Assembly: GCA_033065855.1 (NCBI GenBank)
Contig: JAVXUO010000077.1
Coordinates: forward strand, 310,001-374,000
Source of the DNA: Escallonia rubra
Lineage: Eukaryota; Streptophyta; Magnoliopsida; Escalloniales; Escalloniaceae
Direction of reading: 5' to 3'
Length of the DNA stretch: 64,000 bases
In this document: piece after piece, positions 35,871 to 47,129 of the stretch
How positions within the stretch are numbered: position 1 is the first letter of the stretch
Layout of the letters: the number at the start of each line of letters is the position of its first letter
Position numbers and translations under genes: made by a program
The notes under the pieces: model-generated
Seen by the model: only the letters and a program-made list of their open reading frames with translations
Database searches by the model: none
Told to the model about the DNA's origin: nothing

Positions 35871-37038
35871 TTGCATGAAAGACCATCTATCCTCGGCGGA
35901 AATGGACAACACATTTTATCATGCGTGATCAAAACTTGTATAACAGACACTTCAATTGAGAGCATTTACTATGTGTTACAGAGAAAGAAGGCCATCAGAT
36001 TATGGAAGATATGCACTCAGGAGAATGTGGACCGCATAAAAGGGCCGCATGTTGGCGAAGAAAGTTATCCGACATGGATACTACTAGAGTACGATATAAT
36101 GGGATTGTATGGAACATGTAAGAAGGTGCTATAAATACCAAGTGTATACCAATTTGCAGCAACTCCCTCCTCATGAGTTATACAACATGACATCTCCATG
36201 GCCCTTTTCTGTTTGAGGAATAAATCTGATAGGAAAGATCAATCCTAAAGCTTCCAATGGACACAAGTTCATACTTGTGGCCATAAATTACTTCAGAAAA
36301 TGGGTGGAGGTCGCTTTCGTACGCCATGCTCAATGCCAAGAAGGTAGCTCAATTCATTCGATCCAACATTATTTATCGGTATGGAGTGCCTCGGGAATTG
36401 ATTTCGGACAACGGTATGCATTTCGAAAGACAAATCATAGGTTTAGCCGAATAGTATGGTATTGTTTGACATCGCTTTTCACCTTACCATCTGCAAACCA
36501 ATAGGGTTGTAGAAGCTGCCAATAAGAACATTAAGAATATGTTGAGTAAAATGACGGATATCTGTCAGAGTTGGCCAGATAAGCTCTTGTATGCTCTCTG
36601 GGACTATAGGACATTAGTGAGAACATTAACCGGGGCTACCCCATATTCATTGGTTAATGGTACGGACGCGATCCTCCCATTGGAATCGGAAGTAGCCTCT
36701 CCCAAAGTACTATTGGAGAATCAAATAGCCAGAAGATTGGGTATGACATCACTTTTAAGAGCTAGCATTGGCTCTCTATCACATCTAAGGCTATCAAAAG
36801 TGGCTTGCCTAAGCGCTTAATAAGCGAGTGAAGCACGCAGCTTAGAAGAAGGAGATTTGGTATTAAAGGAGAATATCAGACAAATTTGGAAGCGTCGAGG
36901 AAAGTTTGAACCCAACTAGTCAGGTTCCTATATGATCAAGCAAATCATGACAAGAGGTACAACTTTATTGTCAACTTAGATGGAATCAAACTATCACAAT
37001 TAGTCAACTTAGACCGAGTAAAAGAATACTATGGATGA
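35871..37038 (+). pseudogene. Integrase pseudogene, element 2
   Basis: N-terminal zinc-binding remnant, then across frames GINLIGKINPKASNGHKFIL, LISDNGMHFERQIIG, VEAANKNIKNMLSKM, LLYALWDYRTLVRT and ATPYSLVNGTDAILPLESEV, ending LVNLDRVKEYYG. The first core Asp (usual GIDVIG) is Asn; the DNG Asp and the Glu of VEAANKN are present. Several stops and shifts make it inactive. Confidence 0.82.
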
Positions 37039-37449
37039 GTGAAAATTGTAACTGAACTACGAATGACCTGATCTTCCTTTAAGAACACTATTTAGCATAC
37101 ATATTTCGATGTAACACGTTAGATTGAGGTACATAAACAGCCCGTGAAGATGCCATGGGTGAGGTCAAATTTTAATAAAAAGACTTTATTCCACTGGCTA
37201 TGAATTCGACTACATTCTCGAGAAAAATAAAAGGCTCGCTATAATGGAAACCCTAGAAAGGCAGCCTAGGCAAAAACGAAGGCAAGACAAAAAAAACTAA
37301 AAACAAATAGTAGAAAAATAATAATAAAGGCCACTAGGACGAAAAACTTACAAAGAGCGGCCTAGGAAAAACTTAGGGCATAAGAAAACTTCTAAGACCT
37401 ATCAGCAGTGTTAGAGTAAACTACCATCATGTCCCATTTTTGTTCTTTG

Positions 37450-39155
37450 AGGAAGTACGATCATCTTTATCTAGAAATATGACCGAGTCGAACTTCTGCT
37501 CGTCGTTCTTATAAGTTAGCCTCTCCGATATCAGAACTCTTTCCTGTGGAATCTCTGTTCTAGCCGCTGAGCCTTTTTCCAACTCTCCCAGTTTTCACCC
37601 ATTTTCCAAGCTTATGGTCAAACCAGCCTTCAATTTAAGCATCTATGACATCTTCATGTTCTGAGGTAGCCTTGATAGTCAATGGCCCTTTTTAGTGTTT
37701 TTCTTAACTAGTGAGAAACGAATCCTCCAAGGTTCATGAATATGCAGAGACCGTATACGTATCATGTCTACATCGAACTTGTCTTCAATGAGCTGGGACC
37801 CAATCCAAGATCGATGAATCCATGTGACTTGAACTTCTTCCTCAATCTGGGGGCGATGGACTAAACTATACTCTGTGGAGATTTACCTTGAGTAATGCGA
37901 ATCGGGCCCTAAAGCTGCTTCAGAACGAGCTTCTTCTTTAGCTCTCTCTAATACTTGGATCTCCTAGGCACCCGAAAAATTACAGTTCAAGTCTGCCCGT
38001 AATCAGCTCTCAGTAGCCAACGCCGTCTCCTGAATGAGGGGCCAGAGCCAACGGATATAAGCATCAAAGAACACTAGAGCAACTAGGTCTATACTATTGA
38101 CAAACGCCACAGTCCTTGTGAAACGAATGAAATAAGGAGGAGAGCCCCAACCTTGGGAAACAACCTTAATCGGTGAAGAGCTAAGGTCTCTCACCACAGT
38201 AAAATCACTCTAAGAATTTGGAACAACTTGCTCATAATTGAACTACCTCCGATTCCGACAAGCAAAATAAAATAATGAAGTACGCAGTCCCACAAGGCAG
38301 ACATAATAATACCCAAAAGTCCTCAAAGTAGGCCCATGGGGCCTCCACCACTACAATACCAATGGATATCCTAGGTTTCTCGAAAGCTTAAAATACGGGC
38401 CCAAGTATATATGCCAAAACGGCCCTCAAAGAGTAAAGGTCTAGAGCAAAAAAAACGAGGGTAATACCTCACCTCAATAGGGGAAGCTATCCGCCGCATA
38501 TGATCTAGAAGCAACATATAGAGAAGCAAGAAGCTACCCCTAAATACAGCGCTTGGATCCTTATGCACCTCAATAATGGTGTTTATGGTTTCAGCTACCA
38601 CTGTCGAAATTAGGGTTCTCCCTCGTAAAGATACCTGGGGTATCAACTTAGCCAATCTCACATCAGTAACCCCTGGGCCAATAATGGTATGATATTTGGC
38701 CACCAAAGTTGCTACCCATCCACTTGTATATTGCAGACTATGGTTATCCACATTGACAGAAAAATATTCAATCAAAGGAAAAAGCTGAATATGCTCACCT
38801 CGAATAAATGACCTAGCACGCTCTTTGCTAACTTCCAACAAGCTCATAAGGGACATGACATGGCCATCATGAATGATCGGAACATCAATGGATATATTGG
38901 CAGAGACATCCACCAAAGCTGACAACTTCTTATGCATAGGGCAAAGCTTGTCCAAGCCGAATCGGAAGACATGATCCTGAGGATCACAATATTTGCAAGT
39001 GGCCCGGATAACTCATGAACAACAACCAAACATAAACTCATGACTGACTTCAGATAAAAGCACTTGTCAAGGTGAATAAGCTCTATCTTGTTGTAGGAGT
39101 CTGCATAGGATCAGGATAGGAGCTTGAAAATCGAGAGGTTGTCTTTCGTGGCCAT
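37450..39155 (-). pseudogene. Antisense ORF (plant mobile domain-like), element 2
   Basis: Minus-strand ORF downstream of pol, beginning MATKDNLSIFKLLS at 39155. The best preserved part is 38371-38955, 194 codons, with VSKERARSFIRGEHIQLFPL, YHTIIGPGVTDVRLAKLIP and GSFLLLYMLLLDHMRRIASP. A C-terminal block with SLHIHEPWRIRFSLVKK aligns with element 1. It is collinear with 18780-20505, so the ORF existed before these two copies diverged. Plant mobile domain similarity is inferred by eye. Function in the element is unknown. Confidence 0.7.
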
Positions 39156-39159
39156 TGGG

Positions 39160-39480
39160 AGTTTGTCTGAGAGAACAAAAGTTGAATGCTTTCCTTGAAG
39201 GATGAGTCCCAAATAAATAAAGAGGAAGCCCTAAGTTGTATAGAGATATGACTCATAATTTAAAAAATATAGAAAAACTTATCAGACAAATCGGCCAGTT
39301 TTTGACAAAACAACTGGTTTTCTGTTTGGTTTGAATTTGTGCAAAAATTAATCTCTCTAATCAACCATTCGGTTTTACTAAAAAAAAAAGGATTTTCCTT
39401 TTGACTAACCGGCTGGTTTTAGGCCCAAGAATAGTTTTGACTTTTTTTTTAATTCATCCTTAGCAGTAATAGACTAAATC
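39160..39480 (+). other. 3' untranslated region of element 2
   Basis: It contains inverted forms of the leader motif: AAATCGGCCAGTTTTTGAC (39288-39306), CCATTCGGTTTTAC and GACTAACCGGCTGGTTTTAG (39402-39421). No PPT or 3' LTR follows; homology is lost before 39590. Confidence 0.55.
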
Positions 39481-39889
39481 AGCAGACGCAATGTAAGCAA
39501 AATGACGACACATTAACTCAAAAGAACAAGTCCCGAGAAAAGGTAATTCAGAAGATGCAAGGAAAACCATCCAAGGTTCCAACTCGGCATCGTACTCAGC
39601 TCAGCATCGGAAAAGTCTTTGACCGTCAATCTGAGAGCTAACAGTTCTTATCTCATGCTGGGATAATATGGCTAACAATATTCTCCTACTAGTCGAATGT
39701 AGAAAGATCTAGCGCCGGAAGAGATGTCTCACTTATGCTCACTTGGGGTGCCAACAAATATTTTGCTTTGCATTGGGTCTAGCAAAATTGTTTATCTCAC
39801 CTTTGTCAGAGGGTGACGTACTTTTTCGTGTCATGACTGGCTCTTTCATGATAAGCACAATGAGGTTGGGCATCATATCCTTCAGCTAA

Positions 39890-41001
39890 ATAACCGATTC
39901 AGGAGTAGATGGCAACTTGGCAATCACCTCCTTGTGGCAGCTGTTCAAAGACTTTTTTTATTGGGGCATTTAACAAGGCGAACCTTCATCGTGGCTTTGG
40001 AATTGGTTCACGTGACACTACCTGCTGAGACATCGCATTTTTTTATGTTATCTACATTAGCTACCTTTGACATAGCATTGGCATTCTTCGCACTGACTTG
40101 GTATCTTCTAATTTCTCAAAGTATGGTTCCCTTATTGATAGCAACTTCAACTAGTATAAGGGATCCCGTTAGTGTTTTGAAAGAAAATTGATAGTGCCCA
40201 AAAAGATACTCATGGTACACCGGTAGCAAGTTGTTCCTTATTATGTTAACTTGTTCCTCTTCCGATGGGTGGTTTACCATCTAAGCAACCTTGTTCCTCT
40301 ATTTATAAAGGTTGAGACTGACTCCTTAAGCCCATGTTTTGTAGTCTACAAGTCTCTTCGAGTAATAGCCAAATAACCATTACACTAGTAGTGATTAACA
40401 AATTCTTGCACCATATCTTCCCATGTTTGCTCTCTTGAACGTCGAGGGTGAGCCATCAAGCAGCAGCTCTAGTCAAGGTCTAACCAAAAATGATGTACCA
40501 ATTGATTCTGGTTAACTCCATGATGAGCTAAATACATGCATATACATCTTCACATTGATCCGTGCATCTTCATCCCATTGAATTTGTCCATATCTGACAT
40601 CTTAAACTTCGGAGGGAGTCTATCTCTGGGCTCGCGGTAAGGGTACTAAGGTCTATTAGGTCCTTGGTCTTTCTCATCTTAGCGTTATGGGACTCAAATG
40701 TAGCCAATTTTTCCTCCCATTCAGGGGTAATAGTCTCTCTTTCATCATTAGGTTCATACTGCCTATTTGCTTTGGGTCCACGCTTTTTGGTTTCTCTCCA
40801 ACTCTTTTTTTGCTCGTTTTACATGAGTAATGCTACATTCGACGTGATTTTGGTATGTTGAGTTGCTAGAGCGGTGAGGTTAGCTTGAAAATCCTTTTGT
40901 AGATCACCAAGGATTCGGACGAGATCAATGGGCTGAGGGAATCGTTCGACCACTGAAATCCGGTTAAGTTTTCCAGACGTATCCCAATACCAATTCTTCA
41001 T
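39890..41001 (-). pseudogene. gag copy A, element 3
   Basis: The minus strand begins MKNWYWDTSGKLNRISVVER then PIDLVRILGDLQKDFQANLT, like DLVCIISEVQKDLQNGFTIL of element 1. Near 40180 the frame reads FKTLTGSLILVEVAINKGTI, matching FKALIESLIQIKDATNKGTI. Intervening frames are broken. Confidence 0.7.
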
Positions 41002-41439
41002 GCTGATGACAGAGCTTCTTACCTTCCAAAAGAAAATATTTTGGAGTTTTTCAAACTTTTTGAATATTCCACTTCTTTTCTTTTTTGAGATTTATTTCTT
41101 TATATATTTTCTCAAATTAGATTAATAAAAAACATTGAAGGTATTACCAATAAAAATAAATCTAAAAAAAGATAATCTAGGAAGTACTATGAGAATCAAC
41201 TGAGATAAAATTAAAAGTATGGTTCTGGCCTGGCATCGTGCTTAACCCGGCATCGGGAAAGTCTTTGACCATACGTCTTGTTCCAAGGTGAATATAAGAT
41301 CTCATCATCGTGGCCAAGCGTAGAGAGATCTAGTGCCTAAAAAGATGTCTCTTTCTCGCTTACTTGGTGTACTAGCACAAGTTCTTCTTTTACATTAGAC
41401 TTGACAAGAGGGTTGATCTAACCATTGTTGATGAGATCT

Positions 41440-42024
41440 TAGCGTGCCTCAAGATGATACATTTTTCCATTTGGTGTCCAAATGATTGGTGATATTCACA
41501 TTGAGCTTGCATGTCAGGCCCTTTTGGCGGTTATACCTTTACCAACCAGCTGTTCAAACACATTGGCTCCCACAAAACTTTTGCCTATTGAAGAACTTTC
41601 ACCTAGTGACAGTCGGCTCCCATAAAACCACCTCTCGAGATCTACCTGTATCATTATCTATAAAGATCCTCGGCTGAGCGTTAGGATTCTTCTGACCAGT
41701 CGTATGTAGTGGCTTCTCATCCTTAACTATTTTCCCTTTGTTGATGGCGTCTTTCTGTTGAGTGAGAGTATCTGCCAATACCCTGAATGTGGTATGGAAG
41801 TATCTTCTTTGCTCGGTGAGGTCTTATTTGAGCAATTTTACCTAGATAGCTATATTTAACTGTTGAGGGATCCAGGCATAGAGACCTTCCTGGAAACTTT
41901 TCTGCATATCCTCGAGGATGCGGGCAAGGTCGTAAATCTTACAGTCATCTTCAAGCCATTGGGATCTGAGAGTTCTCTGAATTAGTCCCGATACCAGAGA
42001 GTGTGTAGCCATTTCAGAGCTCAT
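41440..42024 (-). pseudogene. gag copy B (5' part), element 3
   Basis: Starts MSSEMATHSLVSGLIQR and continues YDLARILEDMQKSFQEGLYA, the same N-terminal block as copy A. It is shorter and merges into 41230-41400, a segment that also follows copy A at 39590-39790. This indicates a tandem duplication of about 1.6 kb. Confidence 0.6.
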
Positions 42025-42721
42025 TACTTTCTAAGAGAGAAAAAAAAAATTGAACTCTAAATTTTTTTTATTGTTATTGTTGTTGTATATTTATTGTTTT
42101 TTTTTCTTTTGTGTTACCCTAAGGATTGGTCATAGAACTTTTTACTTTCTAAGAAAGAAAATAAAGATATTTTGGACTTTTCGAAAAAAGAATTCTCTAT
42201 ATTCTTTTTTTTCATTTTTTACCCAGAAGAGTAAAGGGAACTGAAAAAAATGGCTAACCTAGAAAAATATAGCCTAGATATGACTACACAAAAAGAGCAC
42301 CCTATAATATAAAACATTAAACATGCTGATTTATACCAATATACGAATTGGACACTTATCCGCTGGTAAACCTTGTGGGTTAACCGTCCTCTTGTTTAGT
42401 GGGTAATTCTGGAATTTTTGGAGAATGTCTGAAAACGTGGGGTACTAACTAACTGTCCGGTAACTTTTTGGTTTAACTGGTCGATTAGTCAGTGGGTTAA
42501 AGTTTTGGATTCAAAAAATGTTAGGAAGGTCAGGGTTCACAGTAACCATCCCGTAACCTTGGGAGTTAACTGGCCAATTGGTCAGTCAAGTAAGAGCTTT
42601 GAAATTCTAAAAAACACTAGTAGCTAAGGGTTTCGGCTAACCGTCTGGTAACCTTGTGGGTTAATTGGCTGGTTGATCAGTGGGTTGGAAGTTGTTGACT
42701 TGAAATTTTTTGGGAAGGTCA

Positions 42722-43220
42722 TGTAACGACCCGGTTCACGGCCCCACCACAGGGCATTGCCTCCCTCAAAAGGGCTAGCAAAGTAGGTACTTATGAGTTC
42801 ATAGGCAGGGTCTTATAAGGCCAATCGCAAACTCTCCCACAACCGATGTGGGATATTACAATCTCCCCACCTTGTTCCTTAGCGTCCTCGCTAAGGCTCG
42901 ATCACACATAGCCCAGAATCTTCCTCTCTAGCCAATGTGGGATATACCCAGCTCACCCTTCGTTGCCCCAACCATCCTCTTGATGTGGGATATACCCGGG
43001 CTTGCTTTCGTTTCCCCCAACCATCGGCAACCCGACTGGATACCCCAGCCCGAGCTTTCGAGAGTCGGCTCTGATACCATCTGTAACGACCCGGTCCATG
43101 GCCCCACCACAGGGCATTGCCTCCCTCAAAAGGGCTAGCCAAGTATGTACTTATGAGTTCATAGGTATGGTCTTATAAGGCCAATCGCAAACTCTCCCAT
43201 AACCGATGTGGGATATTACA
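42722..43220 (-). mobile_element. TRIM element 1 (complete, minus orientation)
   Basis: Two 139-bp terminal repeats (42722-42860 and 43082-43220), TGTAATATCCCACATCGG..CGTTACA on the minus strand, enclose 221 bp. Next to the right repeat lies the complement of TGGTATCAGAGC, the tRNA-iMet primer site; next to the left one lies a purine run (complement of ATCTCCCCACC). No coding capacity: a terminal-repeat retrotransposon in miniature. Confidence 0.92.
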
Positions 43221-43226
43221 ATGATT

Positions 43227-43238
43227 TGGTATCAGAGC
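43227..43238 (+). promoter_or_regulatory. tRNA-iMet primer site of the chromovirus
   Basis: TGGTATCAGAGC, six bases after the end of the left TRIM. A 5' LTR should precede it, but the TRIM terminal repeat stands there instead. Confidence 0.85.
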
Positions 43239-43404
43239 ATAGGTTTAAGATTCTATAGACTCTTAGACTTAAGCTTTCAATGATTTGGGATGATTTTTAT
43301 GATGTTTGAGAAATAGTTCAGAAGTCTAGCTTTATTAGTACTTAAGTTTGTGGCATTTAAACAGTAAGTTGTAATCTTATAAGTTCTTCGCTATCTTAGG
43401 AACA

Positions 43405-44301
43405 ATGCCGCCGCGTTCAGCTAGAAGTGGTACTAGATGCGGTCGTAGGGGTAATGATGTCACTGGGGCCAACGTGGAAGCAGAAGTCCCTCCTACTCCT
43501 TTGACTGCAGATACCATCAAGGCGTTTAACCGCCTAAATTGTCCGACATTTGTTGGTGCAGACAAACCAGAGGATGCTGAGGCTTGGTTGAGTAAGTTAG
43601 AGAAGAGGTTTAAGCTTCTGAACATCACCGATTGTCAAAAAAATAGACCTTGCAGTGTACCAGTTGGAGAACGAGGCTGACCAATGGTGGAAAATGGTAG
43701 AGAGAACTTTGAGTGTTGAAGAGGAACATGCTTTGACTTGGGTACGTTTTCAGGAGATATTTCTTACCAAATACTTCCCTAGAAATGTGAAAGATGATAT
43801 GGTAGAAGAGTTTTTAAAGCTGGAGCAAGGAGAGGATGAAACTGTTAAGGATTACGAGGCTAGATTTGCCAGATTATCGAGGTTTGCAACGCACATTATA
43901 GATACTGAAGAGAGACGTGCAACACGTTTCAGGAACGAACTAAGGTACAACATTCGGAAGTTTTTAACTGTTGTGACTCTAGACACATATGGTCAAGTCT
44001 TGGACAAGGCTCAGAGGGTCGAGAAAGATGTCGAGACTGGGCGTAAGTACTATTAGGAGCAGAGACAGAAGAGAGGAAGAAAAGAGAGTAGCTTAAAGGG
44101 CAATGACATGGTTCAGCCTAAGAGTAAGACCAACAACTTAGCTATTAAGGAACTGGTTCAGAATACCCAAAATCCCGTCGAAGCTTGCAAAACTTGTGGG
44201 AAGAACCATCGAGGTGTATGTTATTGGCAGAGTGGTGCGTGTTTTAATTGCCAGCAGCAGGGACATAGGATTCGGGATTGCCCTCAACCACTTAGGCCTT
44301 A
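43405..44301 (+). pseudogene. Chromovirus (Tekay-like) gag, frameshifted
   Basis: Starts MPPRSARSGTRCGRRG; capsid blocks FNRLNCPTFVGADKPEDAEA and WLSKLEKRFKLL. A frameshift at the A7 run near 43640 leads to YQLENEADQWWKMVERTL, FLTKYFPRNVKDDMVEEFLK and YEARFARLSRFATHI. A TAG at 44054-44056 interrupts before the zinc knuckle CFNCQQQGHRIRDCPQ (C-x2-C-x4-H-x4-C). The open text ends at ALTEKDATVSP, where protease would begin; protease, RT, RNase H, integrase and chromodomain are absent. A non-autonomous, gag-bearing derivative. Confidence 0.85.
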
Positions 44302-44302
44302 A

Positions 44303-44636
44303 TTTACTCAGGGTAGGGGGATGCAGAATCAGCTGCCAGGAAATAATCAAGCTAGAACAACTCGGGCTCGAGCTTATGCCTTAACAGAGAAGGATGCCAC
44401 TGTATCTCCATGATGTAGTGACATGTAAATTTTACATAGTTCAGCTAGAGCTTATACTTGAGTGATGCTTGTGCCTTATTTTCATAGTCTCTATATATTT
44501 GCTCGTGAGCTTTGGCGCTGAGTTAGAACCTTTAGGTAGTGGAAACTCTGAGAGTCTATAGATGTGATTGTGTATCCATATTCGGTGATTGAGGTGCATA
44601 AATTTCGAGGACGAAAATTTTATAAGGAGGGGAGAA
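44303..44636 (+). other. pol deletion junction and polypurine tract
   Basis: About 220 bp of non-coding sequence after the gag end runs directly into AATTTCGAGGACGAAAATTT and the polypurine tract AAGGAGGGGAGA (44624-44635), the usual end of Tekay-type elements. Over 3 kb of pol is missing. Confidence 0.75.
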
Positions 44637-46354
44637 TGTAAGACCCCAAATAATATATAATTAATTATTTTAATTCTTGGGGTACTTTTGAAGTTTTAAT
44701 AATATTTTGGAATTCCTTTTGAATAAGTAACATATCTTTAGGGGCCTTTGGAGTAATTTACCAAGTTTAGAGAAATAAAAAGACTGGTTAGTATGTGTTT
44801 TATTGTTAAATTGAGTCTGATCTTTTAGAGAGAGGAGAGGAAAGAGAAAATTAGGGTTTGAGGATTTCAACCTTCTACTCACAATTGGTAAGTGATCGAT
44901 CCTAAACTTTAATCAAAATATAATTGATTTGAAGATTTTAATCTAAGTGGTTGATTTTATTAATTAGGTTTGATACTTTCGGAAGGTTACGCAACTTTGC
45001 GAATCTTATAGCGTGAATTGAGGTAAGGGTTACACGTATTACATTCATTCTGATTCAATTCTATAACTCATGTGTTTAATCGAGTCTTGTTCATAAACTT
45101 TGATTTTCTTTGCATTGATTGGGTTTAAAACGTCAAGACATAATAAAGGGTCACGGTATTCAGTGTTAATTTTTTTGCCATTGGTTGTACTGTGAGGCGC
45201 AGTAATTGTCTTTCTTCGTTGATACTGATATCCTTCACGTTCATGGTTATCAGTTAGTTCTAATTATCAAAGTACATATTTTCAATTTTCTCTTGCTTTG
45301 GAAGAAGTGAAAATCCATCCTTTAATTTCAAAGCCACCTTTGCCGTGTATCTGTGTTTATGTGGTACACCATGTGTCCTTTAATCATCATTGGTTTTTGT
45401 CCTTTGATACTCTTTTTGCCTTATAGTTTTATCTGCATGGTTTCTGGACTCATACAAATTCCGATTTAAGCATTTCAAGTTCTATTAAAATTGTTAAGTT
45501 ACCCTATTTGAAATACAAACTTTTGATATTTGGCGATTTTTATGCGTTTGAGATACTTTGATGTCCATTGAACTCCCTTTGAATTGAACTAATGTTAGAA
45601 CCTTCACGTGCTTAGGTTAACGTGATGCCATGACATGATATGACAATTGCTACCGGTATGCAAACTTTGAACTTAGAACTTAGAACGTTCACGTACTTAG
45701 GTTAACGTGCTTTACAGTCACGTATTACGTGATTGTATCGTATTTGATTATTAGCTCAATTATTCGAATGTGTTCCTTTGACTTTGACTTTGATTCGACC
45801 TTTGATGGGTTAATACCCCGAAATGAGATTTTTCGTGCCCGACTTAATTATCTTCTTTGCACTTTAGTTTACATTTGTTTCGTTTGACTCAGCTATTTAT
45901 TATTGAATACGTGCGTTGTACTCCGTGGGTGTGTGCGTGTGATCTTTACTGGGCTTTGTGCTCAACCCCCCCCCCCCCCCTTTCTCCTCCCATTTCAGGT
46001 AATTAGGCTGAGACAACCTAGAGGAGTTAGTAGCCTTTTGCATGAGCTTTGGGATGTATTCTAGCTCATAACTTTTATTTTAGTGACTTAAGAATAAGAG
46101 TTTTGTAATAGTTGGATAAGTAGCTTTTGAGAACCCCTAATGTTTGGGAAGTGATTGTTATTATCAGACTTCCGGTGCAATTATTAGTTATTGATGTTGA
46201 ATATGAATTCATTGATTTGGAATATGATTTAGAGCTCTGATTACCTCTCTGAGGTAATATTCTTGGTAAAAATATTTTGGATATTAACTTTCTCGTAAGC
46301 AGGAATATTTTGAAATAGTATGCGTACGTACGCCTCCGGGTCGGGGGCGTGACA
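44637..46354 (+). repeat. Chromovirus 3' LTR, 1718 bp
   Basis: It starts TGTAAGACCCC directly after the polypurine tract and ends GGTCGGGGGCGTGACA. It contains a C15 tract at 45966-45980. No partner LTR is in the window. Confidence 0.85.
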
Positions 46355-46839
46355 TCAGTTGTGGGAGAGTTTGTGATTGGCCTTATAAGACCCTGCCTAT
46401 GAACTCATAAATACCTACTTGGCTAGCCCTTTTTAGGGAGGCGATGCCCTGTGGTGGGGCCGTGGACCGGGTCGTTACAGATGGTATCAGAGCCGACTTT
46501 CGAAAGCTCGGGCTGGGCTATCCAGTCGGGTTGCCAATGGTTGGGGGAAATGAAGGCAAGCCTCGGTATATCCCACATCAAGAGGATGGTTGGGGAAACG
46601 AAGGGTGAGCCGGGTATATCCCACATTGGCTAGAGAGGAAGATTCTGGGCTATGTGTGATCGAGCTTTAGCGAGGACGCTAAGGAATAAGGTGGGGAGAT
46701 TGTAATATCCCACATCGGTTGTGGGAGAGTTTGTGATTGGCCTTATAAGACCCTGCCTATGAACTCATAAGTACCTACTTGGCTAGCCCTTTTGAGGGAG
46801 GCAATGCCCTGTGGTGGGGCCGTGGACCGGGTCGTTACA
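46352..46839 (+). mobile_element. TRIM element 2 (plus orientation, 5' end clipped)
   Basis: The left repeat 46352-46479 lacks its first 11 bases, sharing ACA with the chromovirus LTR end. The primer site TGGTATCAGAGC is at 46482-46493, the polypurine tract AAGGTGGGGAGAT before 46701, and the right repeat 46701-46839 is complete (139 bp). The internal part closely resembles the reverse complement of TRIM 1, with scattered differences. Confidence 0.9.
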
Positions 46840-47129
46840 TGTCAACTCTTGACTAACCATCGAGTCACCTTGTGGGTTAACCGGCTGGTTGGTTAGTAGG
46901 TAATTTTGGAATTTTGAAAATTTTGTCTGGAAAATAAGGTTCTGACTAACTGTTCGCTAACCTAGTGGAATAACCGGCCTACTTTTGGACTGGAAAATTT
47001 TTGGGGAAGTCTAGCTCCTGACTAACCGTTCAGCCATCTTTTGGGTTAACCAGCCGGTTTGTAAGTGGTTGGAGGGTCTAGGGTATAAGCCAGCCAGTTC
47101 GAATTTGCAAGTATAACACTTACTGACTA

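Larger units (their letters stand above)
10771..39480 (+). mobile_element. Element 2: old Tat-like Ty3/gypsy retrotransposon, interrupted
   Basis: Order: 5' LTR (10771-11024 plus 26150-27042), tRNA-Arg primer site, leader, gag, protease, RT, RNase H, second RNase H, integrase, then an antisense ORF. The second RNase H after the usual one, the tRNA-Arg primer site and the antisense ORF are traits of the Tat/Ogre lineage. It is broken by element 1 in the 5' LTR, a Mutator-like element in the leader and a reversed solo LTR in the second RNase H. No 3' LTR was found; the right end runs into element 3 in opposite orientation near 39480-39590. Every reading frame is broken. Confidence 0.85.
42722..46839. 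mobile_element. Composite: gag-only chromovirus bracketed by inverted TRIMs
   Basis: The outer ends are identical in inverted orientation (TGTAACGACCCGG.. / ..CCGGGTCGTTACA). The flanks GGTCA (42717-42721) and TGTCA (46840-46844) look like a 5-bp duplication with one change, and the leader array is continuous when the block is removed. Inside: a complete minus-strand TRIM, a tRNA-Met primer site, gag, polypurine tract, a 1.7-kb LTR, and a nearly complete plus-strand TRIM. The chromovirus has no 5' LTR and no pol. Confidence 0.85.

Noticed and set aside
42891-43142. ORFs in the TRIMs (also 46423-46633)
   Set aside because: TRIMs are non-coding; the ORFs are the same short repeat read in both orientations.
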